Source of the DNA: Frigidibacter sp. RF13
GTDB lineage: Bacteria > Pseudomonadota > Alphaproteobacteria > Rhodobacterales > Rhodobacteraceae
Assembly: GCF_026626305.1 (NCBI RefSeq)
Contig: NZ_JAPNUE010000012.1
Span: 1 to 64,000, forward strand
Reading direction: 5' to 3'
Length of the DNA stretch: 64,000 bases
Part shown: positions 8,011 through 20,000 of the stretch, piece after piece
How positions within the stretch are numbered: position 1 is the first letter of the stretch
Layout of the letters: every line of letters starts with the position of its first letter
Notes under the pieces: model-generated
What the model was told of the DNA's origin: nothing
Databases searched by the model: none
Seen by the model: the letters and a program-made list of their open reading frames with translations, nothing else
Made by a program: the position numbers and the translations under genes

Positions 8011-9315
8011 CTACTCTTCGCGAAATGCGTGCTGCATCTGGTCGAGAACCGGGCGAAGCAGGTAACTCGCAACAGATCTTTCGTCGGTTCCGAGAAAAGC
8101 TTCGATCGGCATGCCGGGGATCAGCTGGAGACTGCCGAGCTTACTTATCTCCGCTGGCGCGACCGTGACCTGGACTTTGTAGTATGTCGCCTGGGTCGCC
8201 TGATCGGTCACCGTGGTCGGCGAAATCAGCGCGACCTCGCCGTATATTTCTGGTGTCGTACGGTGGTTGAAGGCAGAGAATCTGAGCCGTGCTGCCTGAC
8301 CCGGATAGACTTGATCGACGGCGGTTGGCGCGACATGCAGTTCGAAGGTGCGAACATCAGCGTCCGGGATGATCTGTGCAATTACGGCGCCCGGCGGAAC
8401 GACCCCACCGACGGTGACGATCTGCAACTCATGCAGATAGCCGCTGACCGGGGCGACAATATCGATCCGTTCGAGTTGCTTGCGCGTGGACGCGATCTGT
8501 TGATCAAGTTCATCAATCTGGCTTACCGTGCTTCGCAGTTCTGTCACGGCCTCTTCGCGGAACTGTTGCTCTATCCGGGCCTGTTCGAGCTCGGCGTCGC
8601 GGATAGAGTTCCCCAGCCGTGCAATCTCGCTGAGCTGCTCGGTGATCTCGCCCAGTAGTTGGGCGCGGCTTTGTTCGAGCGACAGGATGTCAGCCTTTGT
8701 CACGAGGTTCTTTTCGACCAGTTTCCGTTGCTTATCGAGTTGTTCCACGACCAGCTGTTCCTGCGCACGCTTTGCGCCGAGCAAAGCTGTGATGCCGTCG
8801 ATCTGGCTGCGGAACTGGCTGATCCGCTCGGCGGTCTGGGCGCGGCGGGCGGATTGAATTTCGGCACGGGCACTGAAGATCGCCACCTCGCCCTGTCTGA
8901 GAGAGGAAAGGTCGATGTCGCCGAGCGCGATAGAGGGGTCCGAAAAGGCGGGCGGCGCCGTTCCGTCCCGTTCGGCGAGCAGGCGGTCACGACGGGTGAT
9001 AGCCTCCGCGTAGCGGCCAAAGTAGATCTTCAGGTTGGCCCTCAGGAGCGTATCATCGAGCCGGATAAGCAACTGCCCCTGATCGACATGCTGCCCCTCG
9101 GTGACGAGAATCGCGCCGACGATCCCACCGTCGAGATGCTGGACCGACTTGGGCTTGCCATCGACCGAGACAGTCCCTTGCGCCACGACCGCACCCGCGA
9201 TCCCCGTCCAGACCGACCAGAAAATCAGGATCAGGACGAGTGCGATGCTCCCGATCACGGCGACAAGGCCCGCCTTGCGCATGTCGGTTTGCGGCGCCTT
9301 GGTGTCAGCCAGCAT
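8011..9315 (-). CDS. HlyD-family type I secretion membrane fusion protein
   Basis: This periplasmic adaptor links an inner-membrane ABC exporter to a TolC-like outer-membrane channel. The chosen ATG 9315 gives 434 residues with GGAGG about eight bases upstream; a longer reading frame upstream lacks HlyD character. Residues 14-36 form the membrane anchor after a short cytosolic tail. A biotinyl-lipoyl-like half (VDGKPKSVQHLDGGIVGAIL), a long coiled-coil hairpin (about 110-290) and the second lipoyl half (IVAPVSGYLHELQIVTVGGVV) follow, then the C-terminal barrel (PGQAARLRFSAF, PGMPIEAFL). The start overlaps the ABC gene by 11 bp, indicating coupled translation and a dedicated exporter for the giant RTX protein. 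Confidence 0.93.
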   Translation of the reverse strand: MLADTKAPQTDMRKAGLVAVIGSIALVLILIFWSVWTGIAGAVVAQGTVSVDGKPKSVQHLDGGIVGAILVTEGQHVDQGQLLIRLDDTLLRANLKIYFGRYAEAITRRDRLLAERDGTAPPAFSDPSIALGDIDLSSLRQGEVAIFSARAEIQSARRAQTAERISQFRSQIDGITALLGAKRAQEQLVVEQLDKQRKLVEKNLVTKADILSLEQSRAQLLGEITEQLSEIARLGNSIRDAELEQARIEQQFREEAVTELRSTVSQIDELDQQIASTRKQLERIDIVAPVSGYLHELQIVTVGGVVPPGAVIAQIIPDADVRTFELHVAPTAVDQVYPGQAARLRFSAFNHRTTPEIYGEVALISPTTVTDQATQATYYKVQVTVAPAEISKLGSLQLIPGMPIEAFLGTDERSVASYLLRPVLDQMQHAFREE

Positions 9316-11050
9316 CCTGCATCCTCCGGATGACGGCAGGGCCGGTGTGACCGGCCGGTCTTGTGGCCTGCGCCAGAACCTCGTCACGATCGCCGAAATG
9401 TCGGACCTGTCCGCCCTGCAGGACCAGTACCTTGCCGACGGCGGCAAGCGCGCTTGGCCGATGGGCCATGAGGATGACCGTCGTTCCCCTCGCCCGCATG
9501 TCGAGAAGCGCTTTCGCGAGCGCCTCGTCACCGGCAGCGTCAAGATTGGAGTTGGGTTCGTCCAGGATCACGATCTTGGGTGAGCCGAAGAGCGCACGCG
9601 CCAGGCCGATACGCTGCACCTGGCCACCCGACAGGGGGAAGCCGGAAAAACCGATCTCGGTGCCATAGCCTTGCGGCAGGGACAGGATCATCTCATGTAC
9701 GCCGGTCAGTTTGGCAACGGCGACGATATCCTCGTCCTTGGCCTCGGGGTCGAACCGGCAGATATTGTCGCGGATCGTCCCGGACAGAAGTTCGACCTGC
9801 TGCGGCAAATACCCGATATAGCGGCCGAGCTGTTCGGCGCTCCATTGCGGCAAGGCAGCGCCGTCCAGCCGGATCTCGCCGCTGTCGGCCGCCCAGGACC
9901 CCACGAGCAGCCGTGCGAGCGTCGATTTACCCGAGGCGGACGAGCCGATCACCCCCAGACCCTCGCCTGCCTCCAGCTGGAAGGTGACATCCGACAGCAC
10001 CGGCGGCCTCTCGGCCCGGTTGCGCTGTCCGGGCGCGAACTTGGTGAGACCACGGACGGCGATCTGGCCCGTAGGCTCCGGAAGTTCGATCGGCACGGCC
10101 GCCGCAGCCGGCGCCGCCAGAAGTTCGGTCAGCCGACGATGCGCCTCGCGCGTCTTGACGATTGCGCGCCACTGGCCGATCACCTGATCGATCGGCGCGA
10201 GCGCCTTGCCCGAGATGACCGAGATCGCGAGCATCAGTCCTGGCGAAACCTCCTGCCGGATCGCGAGATAGGCCCCAAGCGCAAGGACGGCCGACTGCAG
10301 CAGCATGCGGAAAGCCTTGGATGCCGCCGACAATATCTCGGACTTGTCGCCGCCGCGCTGATGGGACCAAAGCCCTTCGTCGTGCATCTTGCGCCAGCGG
10401 GCACCTATGCGGCCGCTCATGCCCATGGCCTGAATGGTTTCCGCGGTGCGGTAGCACTGCTCGACAAAGAAGCTTTCCGCCGCATCCATTCCCATGGCGC
10501 GCTTGTAGGCTGCATCCGTCAGAAACTGTCCCGCTATCGCAAGCACAGTCACCACCAGAGCGCCGAAGATCGTCAAAAGGCCGAGCCAGGGATGGATGAG
10601 CGAGACGATCAGCAGATAAAAAGGCACCCACGGCAGATCGAGGAAGCCAAGCATGGCCGGTCCGGTCATGAACCCGCGGATCGTCGCGAGGTCGTTCAAT
10701 GGTCTTCGAAGCGCGGGATTTCCCGACAGGGCTGTCTGGATCCACAGCTCGAATCCGCGATTCCCGAGTTGCCGGTCTAGCCGGTAGGCCGCGCGCGACA
10801 GGAAGCGTACCCGCAGAAAGTCGTAGAAGGCCAGGAAGGCATAGAGCACCACGACGATCGCCAGGAGCCCGATCAAGGTCGGAACCGACCCCGATCCGAG
10901 AACCCGGTCGTAGACCTGCATCATGAACAGCGATCCGGTCAGCATCAGGATGTTCACGCAAGCGCTGAACAGTCCGACGAAGACGAAGGTCCTGCGAAGC
11001 CCGGTGAGGGCTTCGCGGTAGAGATTTGGTACGGGATTCACGTGCGCCAT
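9305..11050 (-). CDS. Type I secretion ABC transporter (permease fused to ATPase)
   Basis: The 581-residue protein belongs to the PrtD-like class of type I exporters, which have no N-terminal C39 peptidase domain. The membrane part (about 20-300) includes hydrophobic segments near 20-45 and 58-80. The nucleotide-binding domain carries Walker A GSSASGKS (about 367-374), the signature LSGGQ (about 468), Walker B/D-loop VILDEPNSNLD (about 490-500) and an H-loop histidine in MAHRPSAL. It begins 19 bp after the RTX stop codon and overlaps hlyD. This arrangement marks it as the energy source for exporting the adjacent RTX protein across both membranes in one step. Confidence 0.95.
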   Translation of the reverse strand: MAHVNPVPNLYREALTGLRRTFVFVGLFSACVNILMLTGSLFMMQVYDRVLGSGSVPTLIGLLAIVVVLYAFLAFYDFLRVRFLSRAAYRLDRQLGNRGFELWIQTALSGNPALRRPLNDLATIRGFMTGPAMLGFLDLPWVPFYLLIVSLIHPWLGLLTIFGALVVTVLAIAGQFLTDAAYKRAMGMDAAESFFVEQCYRTAETIQAMGMSGRIGARWRKMHDEGLWSHQRGGDKSEILSAASKAFRMLLQSAVLALGAYLAIRQEVSPGLMLAISVISGKALAPIDQVIGQWRAIVKTREAHRRLTELLAAPAAAAVPIELPEPTGQIAVRGLTKFAPGQRNRAERPPVLSDVTFQLEAGEGLGVIGSSASGKSTLARLLVGSWAADSGEIRLDGAALPQWSAEQLGRYIGYLPQQVELLSGTIRDNICRFDPEAKDEDIVAVAKLTGVHEMILSLPQGYGTEIGFSGFPLSGGQVQRIGLARALFGSPKIVILDEPNSNLDAAGDEALAKALLDMRARGTTVILMAHRPSALAAVGKVLVLQGGQVRHFGDRDEVLAQATRPAGHTGPAVIRRMQDAG

Positions 11051-11069
11051 TCCAATGCGGCTCGTCCGC

Positions 11070-14000
11070 CTAGTAGAACGAGAACTTGTTACTATCCATC
11101 GCGGCCAGCTGCGTGGTGCTGAGGAAGGCGTCGACCGAGGTCTCGGGATCTACGAGGACACCACTGGGAAGTCCAGCATCCGATCCGTCGCTGCCTGGGT
11201 CGTTGATCTGGTCCCGTCCGGCCTCGGATATTTCGCCGGGCGACAGATCGCCGAGCAGCTTCAGCCAACCGGCGTTGCCTGTATCGTGCGTGGTGAAGGC
11301 AAGGCCTTCACCAAACGACGCCATGGCCCGTGCAAGCCGGGAAGCCGCCGCCGACAGGCCCGACATGTCAAGGACTTCGGGGGCGTCGCCCTGAACCTCA
11401 GGCGCCGGCACTGTCGTGGCGCGTGCGCCAGCTGCAGATGTCGCTGACGGCTCCTGAAGATCGACCGGTTGAGCAGCTTCGGCAAAGACGAAGCTTTCGT
11501 CGGTGATCCGCGCCAGGTCGCCCGCCCGCATGTTCTCAAGCACGAGGGACTCGGTCCGGTAACTGATCGTGATCGAGCGGTCATCGCCGGTTCCGGCCTC
11601 CGATATCTGCAGGTCTGCAAGGCTGGTGACACCCCATCCCGACAGATCGATCAGGTCGGTTCCGATCTCGAAGTCCATCACGCGATCGACCTGCCCGTCA
11701 CCCTCGACGAAGGCAAAGGTATCCCCGCCCGAGCCGCCGTAGAAGGTCTGCAGACCTTCCGAGTCGCGCAGATAGTCGTCGCCCGCGCGGCCATAGACAC
11801 TGTCGAGCCCGTCGGTGATCAGCACATCGCCGAAATCCGTCCCGTGAAGAACTTCGATGCCAGCGATCCGGTCTCCCTCGGCGCCGCCCTTGTTCCTGGT
11901 CGGATCGGTCATGTCGACCAGCACGCCGCCACGCAGATAAGCATAGGACAGCGTATCCACGCCATCGCCGCCGAAGAAGGCATCGCTGCCGCCGCCAGCA
12001 AAGAGCGTGTCGTCGCCGGTACCGCCACGGATGGTATCGTCGCCATTCCCGTCATAGACCACGTCGTCCCCGGCGCCGGCTTTGATGGTCTGGCCGCCAT
12101 CGCCAATGCCTTCGTCGTCACTGTCACGGAAGGTGCCGTTGATGGTGTCGTCGCCACTGGTACCGTCGACGGTCGCCCCGCTCCACTTGTCCGGGTCGCT
12201 GGTGCTCGGATCCGCGAAGAAGAAATTCGCACCCGTCAGCTTGCCGATATCCTGGGCGGTCAGGCCATTCAGTTGCACCGCGTCGGTCCCGAAGCTGATG
12301 GTCAGGTTGCCTGTCGGCCGCCCGGTTTCATCGATCGTTTCGGTGATCGTGAGCTGATCAAGCCGCGTGACACCCCAGAGCGACAGGTCGAGCACGTCAT
12401 CCTCAAGCCTGAAGTCCGTAATGATGTCGGTCGCCTCGTCGCCCGCCGACATCACGAACCAATCGCGACCCGCCCCGCCGGTCAGACGCTGGAGGCCGGA
12501 ACCGTCCTGGATGACATCGTCGCCATCGCCTGCATTGATCGCCTCCAGACCATCGGTGATCAGAATGTCATCCTGCGCCGAACCGATCAGGCGCTCGACC
12601 GACGTCAGACGATCGCCCTTCGCGTCGCCGTCGCCCTTGGAAGTATCGTACATGTTGAGCGTCACCGACTGCGTCGCGTCCGCATAGCTCACAGTGTCGA
12701 CACCCAGCCCACCCTCAAGATAGTCGGCGCCCGCGCCGCCGGAGAGGAGGTCGTCACCCTCTCCACCATACAGCGCATCGTCGCCCGCCCCGCCGAAGAG
12801 CGTGTCGTTGCCTGCGCCACCGTTGATCTTGTCCTCGCCGGATGCGCCGGTCAGTTGGTCGGCCGCGTCCGTGCCGTTCAGTACCTGATCATAAGCGCTG
12901 TCAGGTGCGCTGATTGTAAGCTGGAACGTATCAGAGACCGTCGCGGACCCGTCGCTGGCAACAAGAACGATATCCAGAACCCCGAGCGAACCGGCAGGCG
13001 GTGTGCCCTGGAACGACTGCCCGTTGAACGTCAGCCAGGACGGCAATGGCGCACCTGACGCCAGGCGTGCCGCATACACAAGCGTGTCGCCATCAGGGTC
13101 GCTGAAGGCGGCGAGATCCGCCCGGAAGGTGAACGCCTTGCCGACCTCGATCAATGCCCCCGCTGCGTCGCGCGAAACGTCGGCCAGGGCATGCGCGAGG
13201 ACGGGCGGGTCGCCCGAGCCGGTGAAGATCAGCTGGAAGTCGTCGCTGATCGTGAGCGCGCCATCGCTCGCGTAAAGCCTGAGGCCGATCGCGCCTGCGA
13301 AATCCTGCGGCGGTGTGCCGCCCACGGTACCGGTCGCCGCATCGAAAACCATCCAGGAGGGCAGCGGATCGCCATTCGCGAGTTTCAGCGAGAGCGTTAG
13401 CGCATCGCCGTCGGGATCGGTGAAAAGGCTTGTCTGCAGCGCGATTGCAAAGGCAGTGTCCTCTTTCGCATAGCGGTCGGAAAGCGGTGCGGAAAGAACC
13501 GGAGCACGGTTCGGTACAGAGGCGCCGCTTTGCGCCGTGCCCGAAACCGCCCCCTGTGCCTGAACCATCTGGCGCTGAGCGGCTGCAGCCGGGCTCCGCG
13601 CCGCCGCGGGCACCGACGTGCTTGTGAACAGGAAATCGCTCGCATCAATCTGGCTGTCGCTTGTGAGACCGGTCAGGGTGATGGTGATGTCGGCGACGCC
13701 ATTGCCGTCGGTATCGACCAGTACCTGATTGCCCTGGACGCGGGCCTCGCTGTTGTCCGATCCGCCGGTGAAGGCGCCGGAGCCGAGATAGGAGAAGTTA
13801 CCGACCAGGAGATCACGGAACTCCAGCAGATCGCCCTCGTCCGCACCCCCGTCGAGCTGGTTGAAATCCAGAATGGTATCGACGCCATTCGTCCCTGCCG
13901 CATAGACGAAGCGGTCCGCGCCTGCGCCGCCATTCAGCGTGTCATTGCCTGCGCCGCCAGTCAGGCGGTCATCACCGTCAAGCCCCGACAGCGCGTTGTT

Positions 14001-17000
14001 GCCGCCGTTGCCGCTGAGGACATTGTCAAGAACGTTGCCGGTGCCGCTGTTCCAGGCACTTCCGGTCAGCGTCAGGTTCTCGACCTCGGCGGCGAGCGTC
14101 ACCGTGACCGAACTTTCGACCGTATCGATCCCGCCGCCCGCAAGTTCGACCACGACGTCCGATGCGGAATCCACCACATAGGTATCGTTGCCGAGCCCGC
14201 CGGTCATACTGTCGATGCCCGCGCCTCCGTCGAGGCGGTCATCGCCATCGCCACCAGAGAGCGTATCGTTGCCCGCCGCCCCCGAGAGCGTGTCATTGCC
14301 AAGATCCCCGGTCAGGATATTGGCCGCGCCATTGCCGGTGATGACATTGGCGAGCGCATTGCCGGTACCGTTTATCGCGGCACTTCCGGTAAGCGTCAGG
14401 TTCTCAACCTCGGCCGCCAGCGTCAGCGTGACCGAGCTCTTGACCAGATCGATCCCTTCGCCCGCGAGTTCGGTGACGGTATCGCTGGCGCTGTCGACGA
14501 GGTAGATGTCGTCGCCCGCGCCGCCCGCCATCACATCCGTGCCGGTATTGCCGTCAAGGCTGTCGTTGCCAAGCCCGCCATAGAGCGTATCGTTGCCCGC
14601 ACCGGCCATGAGCGTGTCATTGCCCGCGAGACCGTCGATCAGATCGCCATAGGCCGTGCCGTTGATCACGTCGTTCCCGGCCGTGGCCTGATCGGCGAGC
14701 GCGCGGGCCTTGATGCCCGCTTCGTCCAGGGTGCCATCGGAGAAGAGGATCTGTTCGATCACGCTCCCTCCGAGCCCCAGATCGCTTCTGATCTGATAAA
14801 AGAGTGTGATCGTCCCGTCCGGCGTGGTGACTAGGATATTCCAGCCATTGGTGCGGAACTGCACCTGACTTGCGGAATATTTGCTCAGGTCCAGCGTATC
14901 CAGACCACCGCTGTCGCTGACCCAATCGTCACCCGACGCGTAGACAATCGTATCGTCACCAGCGAAGAGCGAGATTGTGTCATTCCCACCCAGATCGGTG
15001 ATCAGATCGCCATAGGCCGAGCCGTTGATCACATCGTTCCCAGCCGTCGACGGATCGGACAGCGCGCGCGCCTTGATGCCCGCTTCGTCCAGGGTACCAT
15101 CGGCGAAGACGACCTGTTCGATGTTCACGGACCCGCTGCCGACGTCCGCCCGGATCTGGTAGTACAGTGTAATCGTCCCGTCAGGTGTGGCGATCAGAAT
15201 GTTCCAACCATTGGTCCGGAACTGCACCTGATTGGCGGAATACTTGCTCAGGTCCAGCGTATCGAAGCCGACGCTGGTTTGTGGGACACTGCCGGCCATG
15301 ATCACATCATCACCGGAGTGATAGACAATCGTGTCGTCGCCCGCTTCGCCGTAGATCGTGTCATTACCAGCGCCATCGAAGATCAGGTCCGACCCGTTGA
15401 CCGAGCCATGGATCACATCATTGCCCGGCGTCGACTGGTCGTTGATGGCTCGTGCAAGGATCCCTGCCTCATCAAGCGTGATATCGGAGAAGACCACATT
15501 CTCTGCAACGACATCGCCCCCCAACACGCCATATGCCTGAGCGGACAGCGTGACACTGCCATCCGGCGTCGTAATGACGACGCTGGTCCAGGACAGGGTG
15601 AAGGTTACCTGATCCGACCTGTACTGGCTGAGGTTCAGTGTATCGAAGCCGGAGCTGGTTTTCCTATGACGTCCGGCGACGAACACGTCGTTACCGCCCT
15701 CATAAATCATGAGGTCGTCACCCTGGTCACCGACGAGCGTGTCATTGCCAGGGCCACCCACCAGCACATCGTTGCCAGCCCCGCCAAGCAGCGAGTCGTC
15801 GCCCGCGCCGCCGAACAGCCTATCGTCCCCAGCGCCGCCGTCCATTGTGTCGTCGGAATCCTCACCGACAATATAGTCATTGCCGGCGGTTCCGATCGGC
15901 GGGCTGCTGATGATCAGATCGAATGAATCTTCGGCCGTTAGTTCACTGTCGCTTGCCGTCAGGACGATGGAGTAGATGCCGGAGGTTCCCGCCGGGGCGG
16001 TGCCACTCAGCCGTTGCCCGTCGAACGACAGCCAGGACGGCAGGGCGGACCCGTCGGCCAACCGGGCGGTAAAGCTCAGCGGCACTTGCTCCGGATCTGC
16101 AAAGGCCGCGGTGTTGATCGCCGCTGTGAAGGCGGTGCCGGTGACGATCTTCTGGCCCGCGTCATCGCGCGATATGTCGGCGAGCGGGCTCAGAAGCACC
16201 GGCGTGTCATTCACGGCGGCGACATTGACCGTCACTTGGCCGGTCGCCGTCAACCCGGTCGGATCGGCCACGACATAGTCGAAGCCCGCCTGACCATAGA
16301 AGTTCTGCGACGGCGTGATGGTAAGAATGCCCGCACTGTCGATGGTGACAGTCACCCCGACCAGATTGGTGAACCCGGTGATGACGAGGCCGTCGCCGTC
16401 GACATCACCGTCATTCGCAAGAAGCGCGCTCAAATGGATCACCAGAGGGGTGTCCTCGGTGGCATTCAGGCTGTCGCCGTTCGCGTAGGGCGCGTCGGGC
16501 TGCGGCGTGATCGTGATGAAGACGCTCGTTGTGACATCTACACCGGTCTCGTTGGTGATGGCATAGGTCAGGGTTATCGGCCCGGTCAAATCCGCGGGTG
16601 GCGTGAAGATCCAGGTTCCGTCCGGTTGCTCGACCACACCGGCAGAGCGGAAGCCAAGGAACGTGAGCCCGGTTCCGTTCGGATCGTGATCGTTCGCCAT
16701 CAGAGCCGCCGGATCGAATACGAGCGTGCCGTCTTCTGCAACTGAGTAACCACTGTCCGACACCGCGACGGGAAGCTCCGCCGTTGGCCGGACCGTGATG
16801 TCGATATAGCCGATCGATTGCGCGCCATGCGCATCCTCGACGACATAATGGAAACCGGCATTGCCGAAGTAATCCAGCCTCGGCGTGAAATGTGCCGTGC
16901 CGTTCGACAGGGTCACGGTGCCATTGTCGGCATCATAGACGCTGACGACCTGGAACGTATCGCCCTCGATATCGGAATCGTTCGCCAGCAGCGTGGCAAG

Positions 17001-20000
17001 ATCGACGCTGAGGACCGTATCCTCGTCCATCGTCAGCGGCGCATCCGGCCGCAGCGTCGGCGCGTCGTTCACGGGCGCGAACGCCGCCTCGATGGTTCCG
17101 GTGCGGCTGACGGCCCCGTCGCTGACCGTATAGGTGAAGATCAGCGTCCCGTTCACGTCGGCATCCGGCATCAGCTGCCAGCTCCCGTCCGGCAGGATGA
17201 AGACCCGCGCACCGGTCTCGGGCGCGGTAACCCCGGTGACAACCAGCGTGTCGCCGTCCGCATCCGTGTCGTTGGCAAGCAGGACCGCAGGATCGAAAAC
17301 GATGGGCGTATCTTCAGTGCCCTGGAAGTAGTCGGTCGCAAGGACCGGGGCCGAGTTGGTCTCGGCAACATTGATGATGACGGTCGCGGTCGATGTCGCG
17401 CCCCTGCCGTCCGATATGGTGTAGATGAACAGGTCCTGGCCGCTGAACTGCGGATCGGGCACGTAGGTAAGGATCTGCCCATTCTGGGTTAGCGTACCGT
17501 GCTGAACCGTCCCGACCGAAATGACCGAAAGGGCGTTGCCATCCGGATCGGTGTCATTGGCAAGAAGCGTCGACAGGTCGATGGCGAGAGACGTATCCTC
17601 GACGGCCGCCACCACATCGTACTCCGCTAGCGGCGGATTGTTGAGCGTGATGTTTACCGTACCTGTTGCCGTACCCTCGCAGTCGTCGGTCAGGGTGTAG
17701 GTGAAACTGTCGGATTGCGCGATCCCGTCTGTGGGCGGCGTATAGCGAACAATCGCGCCGATGTTGCCGTTGAAGCTTTCGTTGAAGCCCGTCTGGTGGC
17801 TCGCGCTACCGTCCGAAACTGTCAAACGAATGTCGAGCGACATCAAGGCATCAAGCGGGATGGTCGCGGTGATGATGCCGGTCGCGCTGTCAAGCGCGAG
17901 CCAGGCGGGCAGCGGCGAGCCGTCAGCCTGTGTCGCGCTGTAGCTGCCGCCGGGAAGTGACGGCAACGCAGCGGTGTGGTCGATCACGCGTGTGGCCTCG
18001 ATCACCTGAACTGTACCCGTGGTCGGGGCATTGACGGCAATGATCCGGATCGGATCACCATCGATGTCGCGATCGTTGGCGATAAGGGTCGAGATCGCGA
18101 TATCCCGCGGCTGGCCCTGAGTGAACGAGAAACTGTCCGCAAAGGCGTCGGGCAAGTCGCGTACGCTGTCGATGTTGGCGATGATCAGCGCCGTAGTTTC
18201 GGACTCAGCACCCTGAGTATCCTCGGCCCTGTAGGAGAAGACATAGGTTCCGTCGAAGTCCTCGCTCGCCTGCACCTCAAGATGATCGCCGACGATGGCC
18301 CATGTGAACCCTGGTGCGGGCCCAGTCGCCAATACCGGGTCCACGACGACATTGACGATCAGCGCATAAGCTGGGGTTGTCGCCGTCCCGGGCACGGAAA
18401 CGCGAACATCAACCGCACCGACATAATCGCCGACTGGTGGCGTACCGCTGAAGGTCATGCTGGAGGCGTCGAAGGTTATCCAGGATGGGAGCGGGCCACC
18501 GTTGGCAAGCGTGACATCCAGTGCGGCCTCGTTGTCGAGCGCGACAGCGAAGAGGCCCTGTGCCGTGAAGAACGCCTGGTTCGACAGCATGGCATTGACG
18601 GCCGGGTCGACGCCCGACGCCGGATCAATGACGAACTCGAAACCGAAGCCGCCAGCGACCGTCGTCTGGTAACCGTTCGCCAATGGGGCATCTGGCGGCG
18701 CATAGGATACCGTGACGCGCGCCGGCAGGGTGCCGTCGGGTGGCGCGCCATTCGTCATGCTGAGTTGCAGCGTCACCGGGTCGAAGCTCAGCCAGGATGG
18801 CAGGGGTTGGTCGCCGGGAAGCGTCGCGGTCCAGGTCCCCTTGCCATAGACGTGGCTCGCCGGATCGAAGCCGCCAGCGAAGGCGCCGAGATCGGCGATG
18901 GATTGGTAAAGGTCGGCGGGTTCGGTCTGCAGGAGCGCCAGATCGACGTCGGGCATGATACCAGCCGTCAGCCCGGAAGCCATGGTATCGTCGATAGCCA
19001 TCGCGATCTGGTAGGTCCAGCCGCCCATCTGCGGAGGCAGCGCGAACTCAACAACGAGATCGAGCGTACCAGCAAAGCCGCCCGGCATCGTGCCGGTCAG
19101 CATCAAGGTCGCAGGATCGAAGCTGAGCCAATCCGGCAAAGCCGACCCATCCGCGAGATGCGCCGAGACGGTGACCGACGGGTCCAGCCTGTCGAGGGCA
19201 AAATCGTGACGCTCCTCGACCGTGCGGTCCACGGCGTTCGGTCCCAGCCCCAGAAGCCTCGGGTTCAGAATGCCGAGGAAGCTTACCGACGAGTAGGTCA
19301 GGACGTCGCCATCGCCGTCGCGATCGTTGCCGAAGACCTCGCCCGGTAGAATGATGTTGATCTCATCCTCGACGCCGCCGACCACATCGTGGCGCACCGT
19401 CGGCGCTTCGTTCACCGGAATGATCGAGATCGAGACATAGGCGGTGTCGGTCCCGCCGCGGCCATCGCTGATCTCATACTGGAAGCCCGCGGTCCCGTTG
19501 TAGGAGGCGTCGGGCGTGAAGGCGATCATCCCGTCCGTCGTCCATTCCACCCGCCCGTTGAGCGGGAAGCGTTCAAGTGCCGAGATGACCAGCGTATCGC
19601 CGTTCGGGTCATGGTCATTGGCAAGCAGGGTCGCCGGATCAATGATCAGCACGTGATCTTCGAGCGTCAGGAAACCGCTGTCATTCTGCGCACGCGGCGG
19701 ATCGTTCAGCGGAATCACCGAAAGCGTGGCGTTGATCGTGTTCGAGGCGCCATGTTCATCGGTCACGACGAAGGTGAACCCCGCGGCGCCAAGGCTGTCT
19801 GCGGTGAACTCCACATAAAGGCCATCCGCCGACAATGTCGCCGTTCCGTTTGTCCCGGCGCCAAGCGAGGTCCAGCTGAAACTGTCGCCTTCGACGTCGC
19901 TCACCGAGGCCATCAGATCGGCCACGGCAATGACGTTCACGATGTCCATGCGGATCGTGTGCTGATAGCTTCCGGTCGGCGCGTCATTCACCCCGGTGAA

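Noticed and set aside
9316..9543. 76-residue N-terminal extension of HlyD
   Set aside because: It lies within the ATPase-coding end of the ABC gene and has antisense-like composition; ATG 9315 has a good ribosome site and gives the normal short cytosolic tail plus membrane anchor.
11469..13058. Long plus-strand open frame opposite the RTX gene
   Set aside because: It is one of several (others at 22698-24035, 28023-29480, 30990-32747) produced by the GC-rich, repetitive codon pattern of the minus-strand RTX gene. Translations are low-complexity and match no family.
12780..15800. Short regularly recurring DNA motifs resembling a CRISPR array
   Set aside because: The motifs are codons for GGxGxDxLx nonapeptides in frame with the RTX gene; spacing is 27 bp and there are no unique spacers of constant length.
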